Below, piece after piece: positions 8,673 to 17,125 of a DNA stretch of 64,000 bases (position 1 is its first letter; each line of letters starts with the position of its first letter). The notes beneath the pieces were generated by a model, which saw only the letters and a list, made by a program, of their open reading frames with translations, made no database searches and had not been told where the DNA came from. This stretch comes from Dictyobacter vulcani (GTDB lineage Bacteria; Chloroflexota; Ktedonobacteria; Ktedonobacterales; Ktedonobacteraceae). The stretch is from positions 3,286,001 through 3,350,000 of the forward strand of contig NZ_BKZW01000001.1 of assembly GCF_008974265.1 (NCBI RefSeq), given 5' to 3'. The position numbers and the translations under genes were made by a program.

Positions 8673-8843
8673 CTTTAACCCATCCCTTCCAATCTAACAT
8701 CGTCAGTCAAAACATGGCAACACTAGTGGCAACTATGCAACATGTTTCAACACTTTGGGTAAAATATACGCTAGTTACTCTATGTTTGCAACATAAATAT
8801 GTCCTAGCGCATATTTGTCTTACTCTGGCAAGGTCATGCCATT

Positions 8844-8890
8844 CAATCGTGTGAGCAAAGCTAGCCGCGAGTGAGCGGCGTTCACGATTG
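8844..8890. repeat. 47-bp palindromic repeat, family C, followed by CTTTTT
   Basis: Ends CAATCGTG and CACGATTG are perfect 8-bp inverted repeats with a second nested stem around GCTAGCCGCGAGTGAGCGG. Copies with the same length are at 36378-36424 and 51575-51621 in the opposite orientation. This copy lies 45 bp beyond the primase stop, but its T-run is on the + strand, so it would not terminate the minus-strand primase transcript. Confidence 0.8.
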
Positions 8891-8935
8891 CTTTTTAAGA
8901 GTATAAGCTGTAAAGATGGAAGATGCCGCTCATGT

Positions 8936-10575
8936 CTATTGTGAGGGATGGGCTATTTTATGGTTATTCAAGGCACTGGCGAAACGGGCACGAATGCGCT
9001 TGATGTCTTGAAGGGTATGCTCGGGAGATGTCTGACAGGCATACACTTCCGCGTTGGCGACGCCAGCCTCTATTCCACGCGCCCCTAATTCCAGGCGTGG
9101 ATAACCGAGCGTGGCCAGCAAGCATAGCAGGTCATAGGATGCGCGATGCTCCTCACACCAGCCATATTCCAGGGGCATACCAGAACATGCTCGCACAACT
9201 GGTCGGGCAACTTTATCCGAGATATGCTGCCATTCTAACGACTGATGTGGACATTTGGAGCGGGGTAGGGCTGGTAGCGTGACTGGCTGATAGGGAGGAT
9301 GCTCCATAGGCACTATGGGATTGTGCTTGATGCGCTTGAGCAGTTCGACATCTCCCAGCACGTCTACAATTCGTACCATGCTCTCTAGCTTGTTTCTCAC
9401 TTCCACTTTCTCCACCTGGTGCTCTGGTTGAATGTCCGGCGTTTGCTTCTCAGGTCCTGGAGTGAGATTGTGCTCGATAGCGACAACAGGCTGGCCCGCA
9501 TGGGTCTGCAGGCCATAGCCAACCCATTGACGCAGGGTACACAGCGCTCCAGGCTCGCGCTCATGCTGGAGGAGTTCGTTGGGATCTTTGGCCACCATGG
9601 GACTCCAGCGCATACTGTTCTTGAGGGCTCGACACCAGTATGCTGAACCATTATCCCCGGCTTCGTCTTCATCAAAGGACTGCAGGACGACTGAGGCGAG
9701 TGCCAGGTCTGAGATCCAGCGACCGATGCGGGCACGGCAGGTAGAGCCTGTGGCCACGCAGGCAATCAGGTCACCGGCCTCCTGTTCGACACTACAGGCG
9801 CAGATCTCGGACTCAACTATCATCGCGGGCTGACCACAGTGGACCTGGTCAATGTTAAACATGCCCTCACCACTCCCCACGACCTGGCCATAATCTTTTC
9901 CCTTTGGCTGTCCCGGACGCTTCAGCCCCAGTCGCCAGAGGATGTCACCTTCAGACCAGGGTATCAAGATGCCGGGCGGTATACAGACACCTCCTCGCTC
10001 ACGCCGTCCTGGCAATAGCAAGTCAGGATCCAGGCCCCAGTGCTCAAAGGTGCCCAGGTACCAGCGGCCGTCTTTCCCCAATGGCACATAGCCAAAGCGC
10101 TTTTTCTTGATGATGTCGTCTTTCAAGCCGCGAGCGCGCAAATAGTCGAGCAGCGCCTGGCCTTTGGGGTATTCCATAGCGCTTTCTCGGCATACTCTAC
10201 GAGCAGCCAGCCTGACTCCTGCCACTTCGGGGAAGGTGGAGCATTTTTGTCATACTGGTGCGACGGTGGAGGAGGCACAAACGTGCGCGTGCCGTCCTCA
10301 ATGCCCAGTTCTTTTAGCGCCTCTTGTCGTGACAACAAAGCATACTCAATCAGAAAATCAAACCCATCCCCATAACGTCCACAGCCGGTAGAGCGTACTG
10401 CGCACGAATAGCGACCCGTCTCGGGGCGGGTGATAAAACGATCCGTCCCACCACACCAGGGACAATTTGAATGATACTCCTTCACACCGTGTACCATGGC
10501 AACGTTGACCACTTTAATCCCGGCATAGCGCTCAATCAGGCTCCTGATATCGTAGCGACTCGACTCAACTGACAT
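8936..10575 (-). CDS. CHC2/TOPRIM DNA primase, split by a -1 frame break
   Basis: Two overlapping frames make one primase. The N-terminal part (from 10575) has the zinc finger CPWCGGTDRF...CAVRSTGC; the C-terminal part has TOPRIM-like elements (PAMIVESEICACSVEQEA and SFDEDEAGDNG). They join in the family's linker at ALWNTPK/GQALLDYLRARGL, where the minus strand reads A-CCC-CAA-AGG-C (10161-10170). Either one C is missing from a C5 run, or ribosomes slip -1 on C-CCA-AAG. The joined protein is about 546 aa. The C-terminal region has extra CPH, CSG and CEEH residues. It probably primes replication of the element together with the next gene. Confidence 0.75.
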
Positions 10576-10597
10576 CCACTCACCACCCTTCTTTCAC

Positions 10598-12298
10598 CTA
10601 TATCTGTGCAGTTGCAATACTATATTTTCCACCGGTCGCATGTGGAGTTACCTCTTTATACAGCACACCAGCCATCACCATACTCTCCATCGCCTCACGC
10701 AGATCCTTCAAGCTATAGGCTTTCAAGTAGCTATTTTTGAGCTGTGAAACCGAGATGCATCCGACCCCTCTGGAGTTCAGATGGGTAAGTGTACGATGGA
10801 TTTCATCCTCTAATCTGGCGAGATCGGAGGAGCTTTGTGGGGCATTAATCTGTCGATAGAGCTCATGCAGATTGAGGCGCAGTTTTTCCGCCAGATCCTG
10901 CGCTTTAGCCCAGTGTCTCAACTCGATATGATTCTCATTCTCCAGGCTCGCCATCAGGATGGCCATACGCATAGCCGTCTCTGGTAGCCGCGTATAGCTA
11001 CCATGGAAGTCTTCACCGGGAAAGCTTATCAGCATCCCTTTGAGGGCCGAGCGATAGCGTTTCCAGGCGTTATAGGCTTCGTGGGTGATCGAACAGACGT
11101 TTTCTGAGAGCTCTCCACGCTCGATGGTATAGCGCACCTGGCCCTTACCTTTGGATGACTCTTCCTCAAGTTGGATAATCTGGCAGTCGGGAACGCCCAG
11201 GCGGTGATGCCACTGGACCAGCGTGTGAATCAACTCTTCTGGAATCGCGAGTTCGGTGGGATGGAGTGGTTGATCTTTATATTGATCAATAGGAGCCGTG
11301 ACAAAGCTCACCCGCGCCCCAAACCCCTCGGTCCAGAAGTCTGAACCGGTGCGCGCGCTCTCCCTGAGATTAGATGGCGTCATCGAACCTAATAAGGATA
11401 GATATGGCTTCTGGATTGGCTCGCCACCACGGGCAATCGTGCTATTCTCATATTCAGGCGGACAGGCATCCAATGTCAAGAACAGCTCGGCAAAATCGGA
11501 GGTCATACTCCCGCGCTTAAGCATGCCCTGCATAAACTTACCAAACTCATCAAAGAAGAGGCCGCGCTGACCCGCCTGTGCCAGACGACTGCGCAACTGC
11601 TCCTGTTTTTCGATCGGCAAATCCCCATAATTTGGCGGTAGCAATTTCCCGGTCATGTCACTCAGTAATTTGGCAGGCGTCGCCCGATCTGGTCCGAGCA
11701 GATGTCCCAGGCCCGCCGCATACAGGATCTCTTTGGCGACGCGGGCAGTCGTGGATTTGGCAAACAGCGAAGTGCGTCCGCATAAGGCAATCATGACATT
11801 CGTATGAATGCGTTTGGTGTTGAATGGCAAATAGACACGCCTGGCGGCCACCACGGACAGGAGCCAGATGCCACAGAATGCGTGGAAGCCATCATAGCCT
11901 TCGGGCGATGCCTCACGACTGAATTGCTCATATATATCAAGGAAATAACAGGCATCCCGGCCAAGCTCGACTGGCAGACACGCCTCCGGTGGTAGCATAG
12001 GGAAATCCGTCTGTGCCTGTTCCTCTCTAGCAATCTCCTCTACCGTAGGTATAAGTGGTGCCAGTAACTCCGCCAACGATGGATGCTGATGGGCCAGCGC
12101 CTCAAGCACCACCTCCAACTTCTGTACATCCCCCTGGCACTTCTCATATGCGCGCTCAATATTTTGTACCGTCGCCTCCCAAATCCCTAATGGCGGCCGC
12201 ACCGATGGCCGCTGACCCTTACGCAACTGCTGGATATAGGCCCGCACCTGAGATCGTTGGCTATGCACATGCCCATTCTTTGACTCATTGATCATCAT
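10598..12298 (-). CDS. DUF3987-like replicative ATPase
   Basis: 566 aa. Walker A-like CGRTSLFAKSTTARVA, Walker B-like GLFFDEFGKFM, and a later sensor-like YLSLLGSMTPSNL match the DUF3987 group, helicase-like proteins usually encoded beside mobile-element primases. The C-terminal 80 residues form a winged-helix-like region (HRTLTHLNSRGVGCISVSQL). Start ATG 12298 is preceded by GGAAAGGG with 7-bp spacing; a TTG at 12304 is less likely. It lies 22 bp upstream of the primase in the same operon. Confidence 0.65.
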   Translation of the reverse strand: MMINESKNGHVHSQRSQVRAYIQQLRKGQRPSVRPPLGIWEATVQNIERAYEKCQGDVQKLEVVLEALAHQHPSLAELLAPLIPTVEEIAREEQAQTDFPMLPPEACLPVELGRDACYFLDIYEQFSREASPEGYDGFHAFCGIWLLSVVAARRVYLPFNTKRIHTNVMIALCGRTSLFAKSTTARVAKEILYAAGLGHLLGPDRATPAKLLSDMTGKLLPPNYGDLPIEKQEQLRSRLAQAGQRGLFFDEFGKFMQGMLKRGSMTSDFAELFLTLDACPPEYENSTIARGGEPIQKPYLSLLGSMTPSNLRESARTGSDFWTEGFGARVSFVTAPIDQYKDQPLHPTELAIPEELIHTLVQWHHRLGVPDCQIIQLEEESSKGKGQVRYTIERGELSENVCSITHEAYNAWKRYRSALKGMLISFPGEDFHGSYTRLPETAMRMAILMASLENENHIELRHWAKAQDLAEKLRLNLHELYRQINAPQSSSDLARLEDEIHRTLTHLNSRGVGCISVSQLKNSYLKAYSLKDLREAMESMVMAGVLYKEVTPHATGGKYSIATAQI

Positions 12299-12315
12299 AC
12301 TCAAACCCTTTCCGA

Positions 12316-12783
12316 CTACTTACCCACCAGACAACATACCGCAATCTCGCAGCGTGGATCCTCAGCATCGACAAATTTCGCAGAGGTCACACTCTTTACC
12401 AGACTGTTATTCAGTTCCAGCCAGGTAAAGACCACGTCCAGCACCGTATCAATCCCACCGGACATATTGCGTTTCCCTTGTGAGGGGAAGAAAAACTTGA
12501 TTTCAACATACAAAGAAACCCGGCACCTGGTATCCCGAATCGTATTGATCAACGCCCAATCCTGATCAGCCTTCCTGATATCCAGAAGCGTAAAAAACGC
12601 ATCCTGCTGGAAGCGCTGCAATGCCCGTGAAGGCCCGATCTGATGCCTGATCCCCTTCACCGTGGAGACCTTTGCCACCTGATAACTTTGCGTGATTCCC
12701 GGTGGCAACGGCAAGCGCGCATGAAAAAACGGCGAGCTGGGTAAGGACCACTCACCCTTAGATGCCAAAAACGTCCGCAACAT
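12316..12783 (-). CDS. RusA-like Holliday-junction resolvase candidate
   Basis: 155 aa from ATG 12783 (AAAGGG eight bases upstream). It resembles the RusA fold: an N-terminal LPLPPGITQSYQ segment like the LPxPPS start of RusA, a central strand, then GGIDTVLDVVFTWLELNN and KFVDAEDPRCEIAVCCL, corresponding to the DNL..K..D / DD.qv regions. The catalytic Asp/Lys set is not cleanly conserved, so it may be divergent or only structurally related. It opens the minus-strand replication operon (12783 to 8936). Confidence 0.4.
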   Translation of the reverse strand: MLRTFLASKGEWSLPSSPFFHARLPLPPGITQSYQVAKVSTVKGIRHQIGPSRALQRFQQDAFFTLLDIRKADQDWALINTIRDTRCRVSLYVEIKFFFPSQGKRNMSGGIDTVLDVVFTWLELNNSLVKSVTSAKFVDAEDPRCEIAVCCLVGK

Positions 12784-13411
12784 CTCTATAACCCTTTCTA
12801 TCATCAACAACATTGGCTGCCGCTATTGTAGCCCATCACTACTGGTTTAAGAAGAGGAGATATATTAACCCAACAACAAGAGGTATCCATAGAAGACCCG
12901 AAATAGCACTACAGGCTCATTCATGTCCGCTCGATAGGCAAAAAAAAAGCGAGCAATCGTAAAGATTACTCAACCTGACACAGCATACCCGCCCCTCCAC
13001 ATCCATAACACAAAAATTCGTAAAAACACCAAAGATAGCCCCTACTATATCATCAACTATTTGGCACGTCAATCATGTAGAGTGTATTCGACAGTAGTGC
13101 GCAGATACCGACACATGTAGACACCAACTTAAGAATAAGAACTTAAGAAGCATACGACACCCTGGATACATGCATATCCTGTAGACTCCACGAACCAGAA
13201 CATTCCCTGCCAGGACATTTTTGGAAGAGAGCAAGGTGAGCGTATTGAGTTCATTTATACATGTACAATACCCTCCTCATTTTCTTATAAGCTAGATTCT
13301 TTATTACTGAGGTGTTACAATGTAAATATAGATGTACATAATTAAAAAAGCTTTTATAGCACAAGTGTACCCTTGTATATTCCAGTTATTCCCCCAAACT
13401 TTTAATCAACC
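12784..13411. other. non-coding region between replication operon and defence module
   Basis: 628 bp, AT-rich, holding one single copy of repeat D (13125-13162) and otherwise no supported gene. It must carry the divergent promoters of the RusA-like gene and the Septu-like operon; no clear -35/-10 pair stands out. Confidence 0.45.
13125..13162 (+). repeat. single copy of repeat D upstream of the Septu-like pair
   Basis: CAACTTAAGAATAAG, then AACTTAAGAAGC, then ATACGACACC. It shares 38 bp with the copies at 16696 and 22452 and lies about 250 bp before the ATPase start. Confidence 0.9.
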
Positions 13412-15379
13412 TTGAGGAAACAAGAGAGGTTCAATGACGTGTATTTTAGTACGGAACAAATTGAACAATCCCTACAAAACTTAGAGGAACTTAATCCATT
13501 CTTTGGCACAGTTTTTTTGGCATTAAAAGAGATAAAGTTGCCTGAAAATGCAACCATGGCAATCAGTTTTTTGCCGCTTTTAGAAGCATTTTTGCAAAAA
13601 TATTATCGACCTACCCCCCAGTATGATGGGTTTTACACACCATTCAAAACATCGAATAAGAAAAAACGCTGGAATACCCATCAATATGCAAATACCTTAC
13701 ATAGAATCGCTGTTGATACTTTTTCAGATGTCATACTCCATCCAAAAGGCAGTCGCGAGTGGGGATGGAGACAAGGTTATGTTGACATAATGATCGAGAA
13801 TCACCTGGATAAGCCAATACCAACCTTTGATCTGGCGGTCTGGCTTTTCCGAACCAGAGACTGGCCTGCAAATACATCACCAATTCAAGTGATACAGACG
13901 TTTTTTACAGAGTTTCAAATTCAATCAGAAGAAGAAAATTTATTTGGTATAACAGCACAAATTCATGCCGTCCGGTGGACTCAAGCAAAATCAATAGATG
14001 TTGATGAGCTTTTGAACATGATCGGCTATCCACCAAATATGCGTTCAAAGCCAAAACGCACCCAGAGTCAACCCCGACTCTTTAGCAATTCGATGCTTGC
14101 TGAATATGGAGCAACGCTACAAAATCTCAGATTGTCAGAAATTGGACCTGCTAAGGAATTTGAACTTGATTTTGCACCAAGGATAAATATCATAACTGGT
14201 GATAATGCATTAGGTAAAACCTTTTTACTTGAGTGTGCCTGGTGGGCACTTACTAATACCTGGGCCTCGCGCTATCCAGCATACCCAAATGTAGAGGCTA
14301 ACGATCCAACTATAGCATTCAAAATAGGCAAAGAGGGGCAAAATGGAAAAATACAAGTAGCTCATTATGACCGTAAAGTGCATAACTGGTCAACTTTCAG
14401 GCAAAGAAATAGTTTGTCTGGTTTGTCTATTTTTTCGCAAGCTGATGGTTCTTTTGCAATATGGGATCCAGCCAAAATTGATAGTTTTTCTTCTCAGGGA
14501 GATGATTCTGAAGCGTTCTTGTATGCTGATCGCCAGGCAGTGTGGGACGGAGTAACGGGAAATATAGAGAACAGAAATATTGTGAGATGCAGAGGTTTAA
14601 TAGAAGATTGGAGAACCTGGAGCTCAACTGAACCTGAAGTCTTGGAGGTTTTTCGTGAGGTCTTAAAGCATTTATCACCTCATCCTAAGCATTCACTTAA
14701 ACCTGGAGAATTCATACGTGTTCCTGAATTGGGAGTGACACCTGTTCCCACTCTAGAATTTTCCTATGGATCAGTACCAGTAATCCTTTGCTCTGCTGGT
14801 ATTAAAAGAATCGTTGCACTTGCGTATATGCTTGTGTGGGCATGGTATGAACATGTCGAGCAATCCAGTCTCATAGGAGAAACTCCCCAGCGCAGCATTG
14901 TCCTTATCATTGACGAGATGGAAGCCCACCTGCACCCCTTCTGGCAACGCGCCATTGTACCAGCAATTATTGCGGTGGTCAAAAAGCTTTCACCAGAGGC
15001 CAGCACACAAATCATCATTGCAACCCATTCCCCGCTTGTCCTGGCTTCTATGGAACCTATTTTTAACGAAGATACGGACAAGCTTTTCCATTTGAAGATG
15101 GATGATGATGATGGCTCAATTGAACTAAACGAGGAACCATTTGTCAAACAGGGACGCATAGATCGCTGGTTGACATCTGATATCTTCGGCCTTGAGCAGC
15201 CACGTTCCAGGGAAGCCGAAACAGCCATAAAGGATGCTAATACTATCCAATTAGAAAAAAAACCTGATCCAAAAGCTATTCAAGAAATCTCAGATCGCTT
15301 AAAAAAAGTCCTGGCCCAGGATGATGAGTTCTGGCCACTATGGGCGTATTTTGCTAAAGAAAGTGGTGTAAAGCTTTGA
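13412..15379 (+). CDS. Septu-like defence ATPase (PtuA type)
   Basis: 655 aa. About 210 N-terminal residues of a domain starting VYFSTEQIEQSLQNLEELN precede an AAA/ABC-type ATPase: Walker A GDNALGKT, Walker B LIIDEMEAHLHP, and the H-loop segment IIIATHSPLVL. Followed with a 1-bp TGATG overlap by an HNH gene, the arrangement of Septu-type anti-phage systems, where the ATPase senses and the nuclease cuts. Start is uncertain: TTG 13412 lacks an SD, whereas AGAGAGG precedes an ATG at 13434 that is in another frame. Codon use is more AT-rich than flanking genes, a sign of transfer. Confidence 0.7.
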   Translation: MRKQERFNDVYFSTEQIEQSLQNLEELNPFFGTVFLALKEIKLPENATMAISFLPLLEAFLQKYYRPTPQYDGFYTPFKTSNKKKRWNTHQYANTLHRIAVDTFSDVILHPKGSREWGWRQGYVDIMIENHLDKPIPTFDLAVWLFRTRDWPANTSPIQVIQTFFTEFQIQSEEENLFGITAQIHAVRWTQAKSIDVDELLNMIGYPPNMRSKPKRTQSQPRLFSNSMLAEYGATLQNLRLSEIGPAKEFELDFAPRINIITGDNALGKTFLLECAWWALTNTWASRYPAYPNVEANDPTIAFKIGKEGQNGKIQVAHYDRKVHNWSTFRQRNSLSGLSIFSQADGSFAIWDPAKIDSFSSQGDDSEAFLYADRQAVWDGVTGNIENRNIVRCRGLIEDWRTWSSTEPEVLEVFREVLKHLSPHPKHSLKPGEFIRVPELGVTPVPTLEFSYGSVPVILCSAGIKRIVALAYMLVWAWYEHVEQSSLIGETPQRSIVLIIDEMEAHLHPFWQRAIVPAIIAVVKKLSPEASTQIIIATHSPLVLASMEPIFNEDTDKLFHLKMDDDDGSIELNEEPFVKQGRIDRWLTSDIFGLEQPRSREAETAIKDANTIQLEKKPDPKAIQEISDRLKKVLAQDDEFWPLWAYFAKESGVKL

Positions 15380-16019
15380 TGCCAATCACATTACAGCCTG
15401 AACCCCCGATTTTTATAAAAAAGTACAAAGTAAAGGCGAAGCATTCTTAAAAGAAAACCCCGATGCCAAAGGTAAAAAACTAGCAACATATTGGCGTAAG
15501 ATCATCCCTGAATTGCGCACAGCTTATTCTGAAATATGCGCATATACATGTCATTGGATTTCCCCTGACACAGGATTTACTTCCGTTGATCACTTTAAAT
15601 CGAAAGATGACTATCCACAAGACGCTTACAAATGGGAGAATTATCGGCTGGTATGCGGGACTATGAATGGTCGCAAAGGCAAACATGAAGACGTCCTGGA
15701 TCCATTTACGATCCAAGAGGGATGGTTTGAATTACATTTTCCATCACTACAGGTACATCCCAATGAAAACCTTGATGAGGATGCCAAAAGCCAGATTTGG
15801 GCGACTATCCATAGACTCGATCTTAATGGCGCTACCTGTGTATCTGGTAGAAGAAGTTGGATACAGCCATATTTAAATGGAGTATATCCGCTAAGTTTTG
15901 TCAGGGAGAAAGCACCATTTATGGCCCATGAATTGACAAGGCAGAATCTACAAGATATAAACATGTCAATTTGGGATGCGTTCAAGCAGCAAGATGACAC
16001 AATAAGTTATAGATGGTAA
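15379..16019 (+). CDS. HNH endonuclease of the Septu-like pair (PtuB type), with a -1 frame break
   Basis: ATG 15379 overlaps the ATPase stop, and its frame reads MPITLQPEPP before hitting a stop. The rest of the protein, DFYKKVQSKGEAFLKENP onward, is in the -1 frame. The join is at CCCCC (15403-15407); one added C gives a continuous protein of about 213 aa. HNH features follow: ICAYTCHW cysteines, SVDHFKSK (catalytic Asp-His) and NYRLVCGTMNGRKG (Asn and Cys ligand region). Without repair, only a TTG at 15513 could start it, lacking an SD and the conserved N-terminus. Confidence 0.7.
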
Positions 16020-16041
16020 AAAAGAGCGAAGTTAGTAAGCG

Positions 16042-16082
16042 AAGCCGAAGAAAGCTCAAAGTTGTTTTGGATTCTTCGGCTT
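16042..16082 (+). terminator. intrinsic terminator after the Septu-like operon
   Basis: Stem AAGCCGAAGAA / TTCTTCGGCTT with a 19-nt loop, 22 bp after the HNH stop, followed by a short T-rich stretch. Confidence 0.65.
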
Positions 16083-16102
16083 TATGTTATATTTCCTATT
16101 AC

Positions 16103-16315
16103 TTAACCGATGATCTGTATATAGGCCTCGACCGCAATCATAGCCGCCTCCCGTTCTCCGACAAGATCCGCTAACCGCTCCTGTAAGCCTCCGATGGCGC
16201 TGTACTGGTGATTGATGATGTCATGCGAGGCCGTGGCCCGGAAGCCCTGCATTGCCTGTCTCATCGCTTCACATTCCATCTCTATCCGCTGCCTCAACAA
16301 TGCCACTTCGCTCAT
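16103..16315 (-). CDS. small coiled-coil protein, 70 aa
   Basis: Start ATG 16315 (MSEVALLRQRIEME) with AAGGGAAA upstream; the frame extends further but without a better site. Nearly all helical, with heptad-like spacing (LRQRIEMECEAMRQAM and LQERLADLVGEREAAM). No TM and no catalytic motif. It resembles many unnamed short helical proteins of large bacterial genomes and may be a small regulator or structural partner. It is convergent with the Septu-like operon. Confidence 0.5.
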   Translation of the reverse strand: MSEVALLRQRIEMECEAMRQAMQGFRATASHDIINHQYSAIGGLQERLADLVGEREAAMIAVEAYIQIIG

Positions 16316-16450
16316 GTAAAGATTTCCCTTTCTCAATCCGATTATTGGTTTTAAAGACCACCCCTTAAGTAATACCATTACAAACCAGCTTACGTCAACA
16401 ACCAGGCTGTAGTAGTATGAAATGCATCTATTGATTTATGGGGTAAGGAA

Positions 16451-16717
16451 TTGTTGCGTTTACGTGTTAAAGAGGTCGCTCAAGAAAAAGCTATGGGATT
16501 AGCCAAGCTGTCGAGGCTGTCGGATATCTCATATAAGACCATACAGAAAATATGGCGCAATCCCTATCATGACGCCTCACTATCTACCATCAATCGCATC
16601 GCCAGAGTACTCGAAGTGCCAGCCACCGCACTCCTGGAGGACATCCCGAAGACCAGGTACCCGAAGAATATCGTAACTACTAGCTCACGCTCCATCAACT
16701 TAAGAATAAGAACTTAA
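16451..16717 (+). CDS. XRE-family HTH regulator 1
   Basis: 88 aa, probably from TTG 16451 or 16454 (AAGGA just upstream). Cro/CI-type HTH: VKEVAQEKAMGLAKLSRLSDISYKTIQKIW, then LSTINRIARVLEVPATALLED. It resembles the second regulator at 16883 along its length, so the two are tandem paralogues. The last eight residues and the TAA stop are encoded by repeat D (16696 onward), meaning the repeat truncates or replaces the original C-terminus. A likely controller of the downstream TIR/methyltransferase gene. Confidence 0.65.
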   Translation: MLRLRVKEVAQEKAMGLAKLSRLSDISYKTIQKIWRNPYHDASLSTINRIARVLEVPATALLEDIPKTRYPKNIVTTSSRSINLRIRT

Positions 16718-16733
16718 GAAGCATACGACACCC
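16696..16733 (+). repeat. single copy of repeat D between the two HTH genes
   Basis: Same 38-bp core as at 13125, followed by CCCTGG. It overlaps the 3' end of HTH regulator 1 and supplies its stop codon. Confidence 0.9.
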
Positions 16734-16798
16734 CTGGCTAGTTTCCCCAACGTATCAACCGCGCTCAAGATATATCCTTGCCTGGTCGATTGACCTTT

Positions 16799-16876
16799 AA
16801 AGGGTAACCTCTATGGTCATGATAAAAGGTTAACTCGCTAAGACCAATTTTGTCAAGAAGGGAACGCTGATATATT
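16799..16876 (+). promoter_or_regulatory. candidate autoregulated promoter of HTH regulator 2
   Basis: Direct repeats AAAGGGTAAC (16799-16808) and AAAGGTTAAC (16825-16834), 26 bp apart, precede TTGTCA (16850-16855) and TATATT (16871-16876, 15-bp spacer). With TATATT so close to ATG 16883, the mRNA could be leaderless, as is common for restriction-modification controller genes. The repeats would be candidate operators. Confidence 0.35.
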
Positions 16877-16882
16877 AGTGGG

Positions 16883-17125
16883 ATGGAGATACAATTAAAG
16901 GTAAAAGAGATTGCGACGCAAAAAGGTTTTAATCAATCATCTTTGTCGCGTGCAGCCAATGTAGACTTTAAGACCGTTAAAAGAATATTCCAGGATCCAA
17001 CACGGGATGTCTCGTTGAGCACGGTTGTGAAGATTGCCTGGGCGTTGAATGTTCCTCTGAATGAGCTGATGGATGTGCATGGAGAACCCCATTCTCGTCC
17101 CGATGCAAGTCATCCTGAAGCTTGA
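16883..17125 (+). CDS. XRE-family HTH regulator 2 (C-protein-like)
   Basis: 80 aa. HTH domain VKEIATQKGFNQSSLSRAANVDFKTVKRIF followed by LSTVVKIAWALNVPLNELMD. Paralogue of the 16451 gene, with the same short length and no second domain. No SD is visible before ATG 16883, and a -10-like TATATT sits 6 bp upstream, consistent with leaderless translation. It precedes the TIR/methyltransferase gene by 66 bp. By analogy with C-proteins it may delay or limit expression of that toxic gene. Confidence 0.65.
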   Translation: MEIQLKVKEIATQKGFNQSSLSRAANVDFKTVKRIFQDPTRDVSLSTVVKIAWALNVPLNELMDVHGEPHSRPDASHPEA

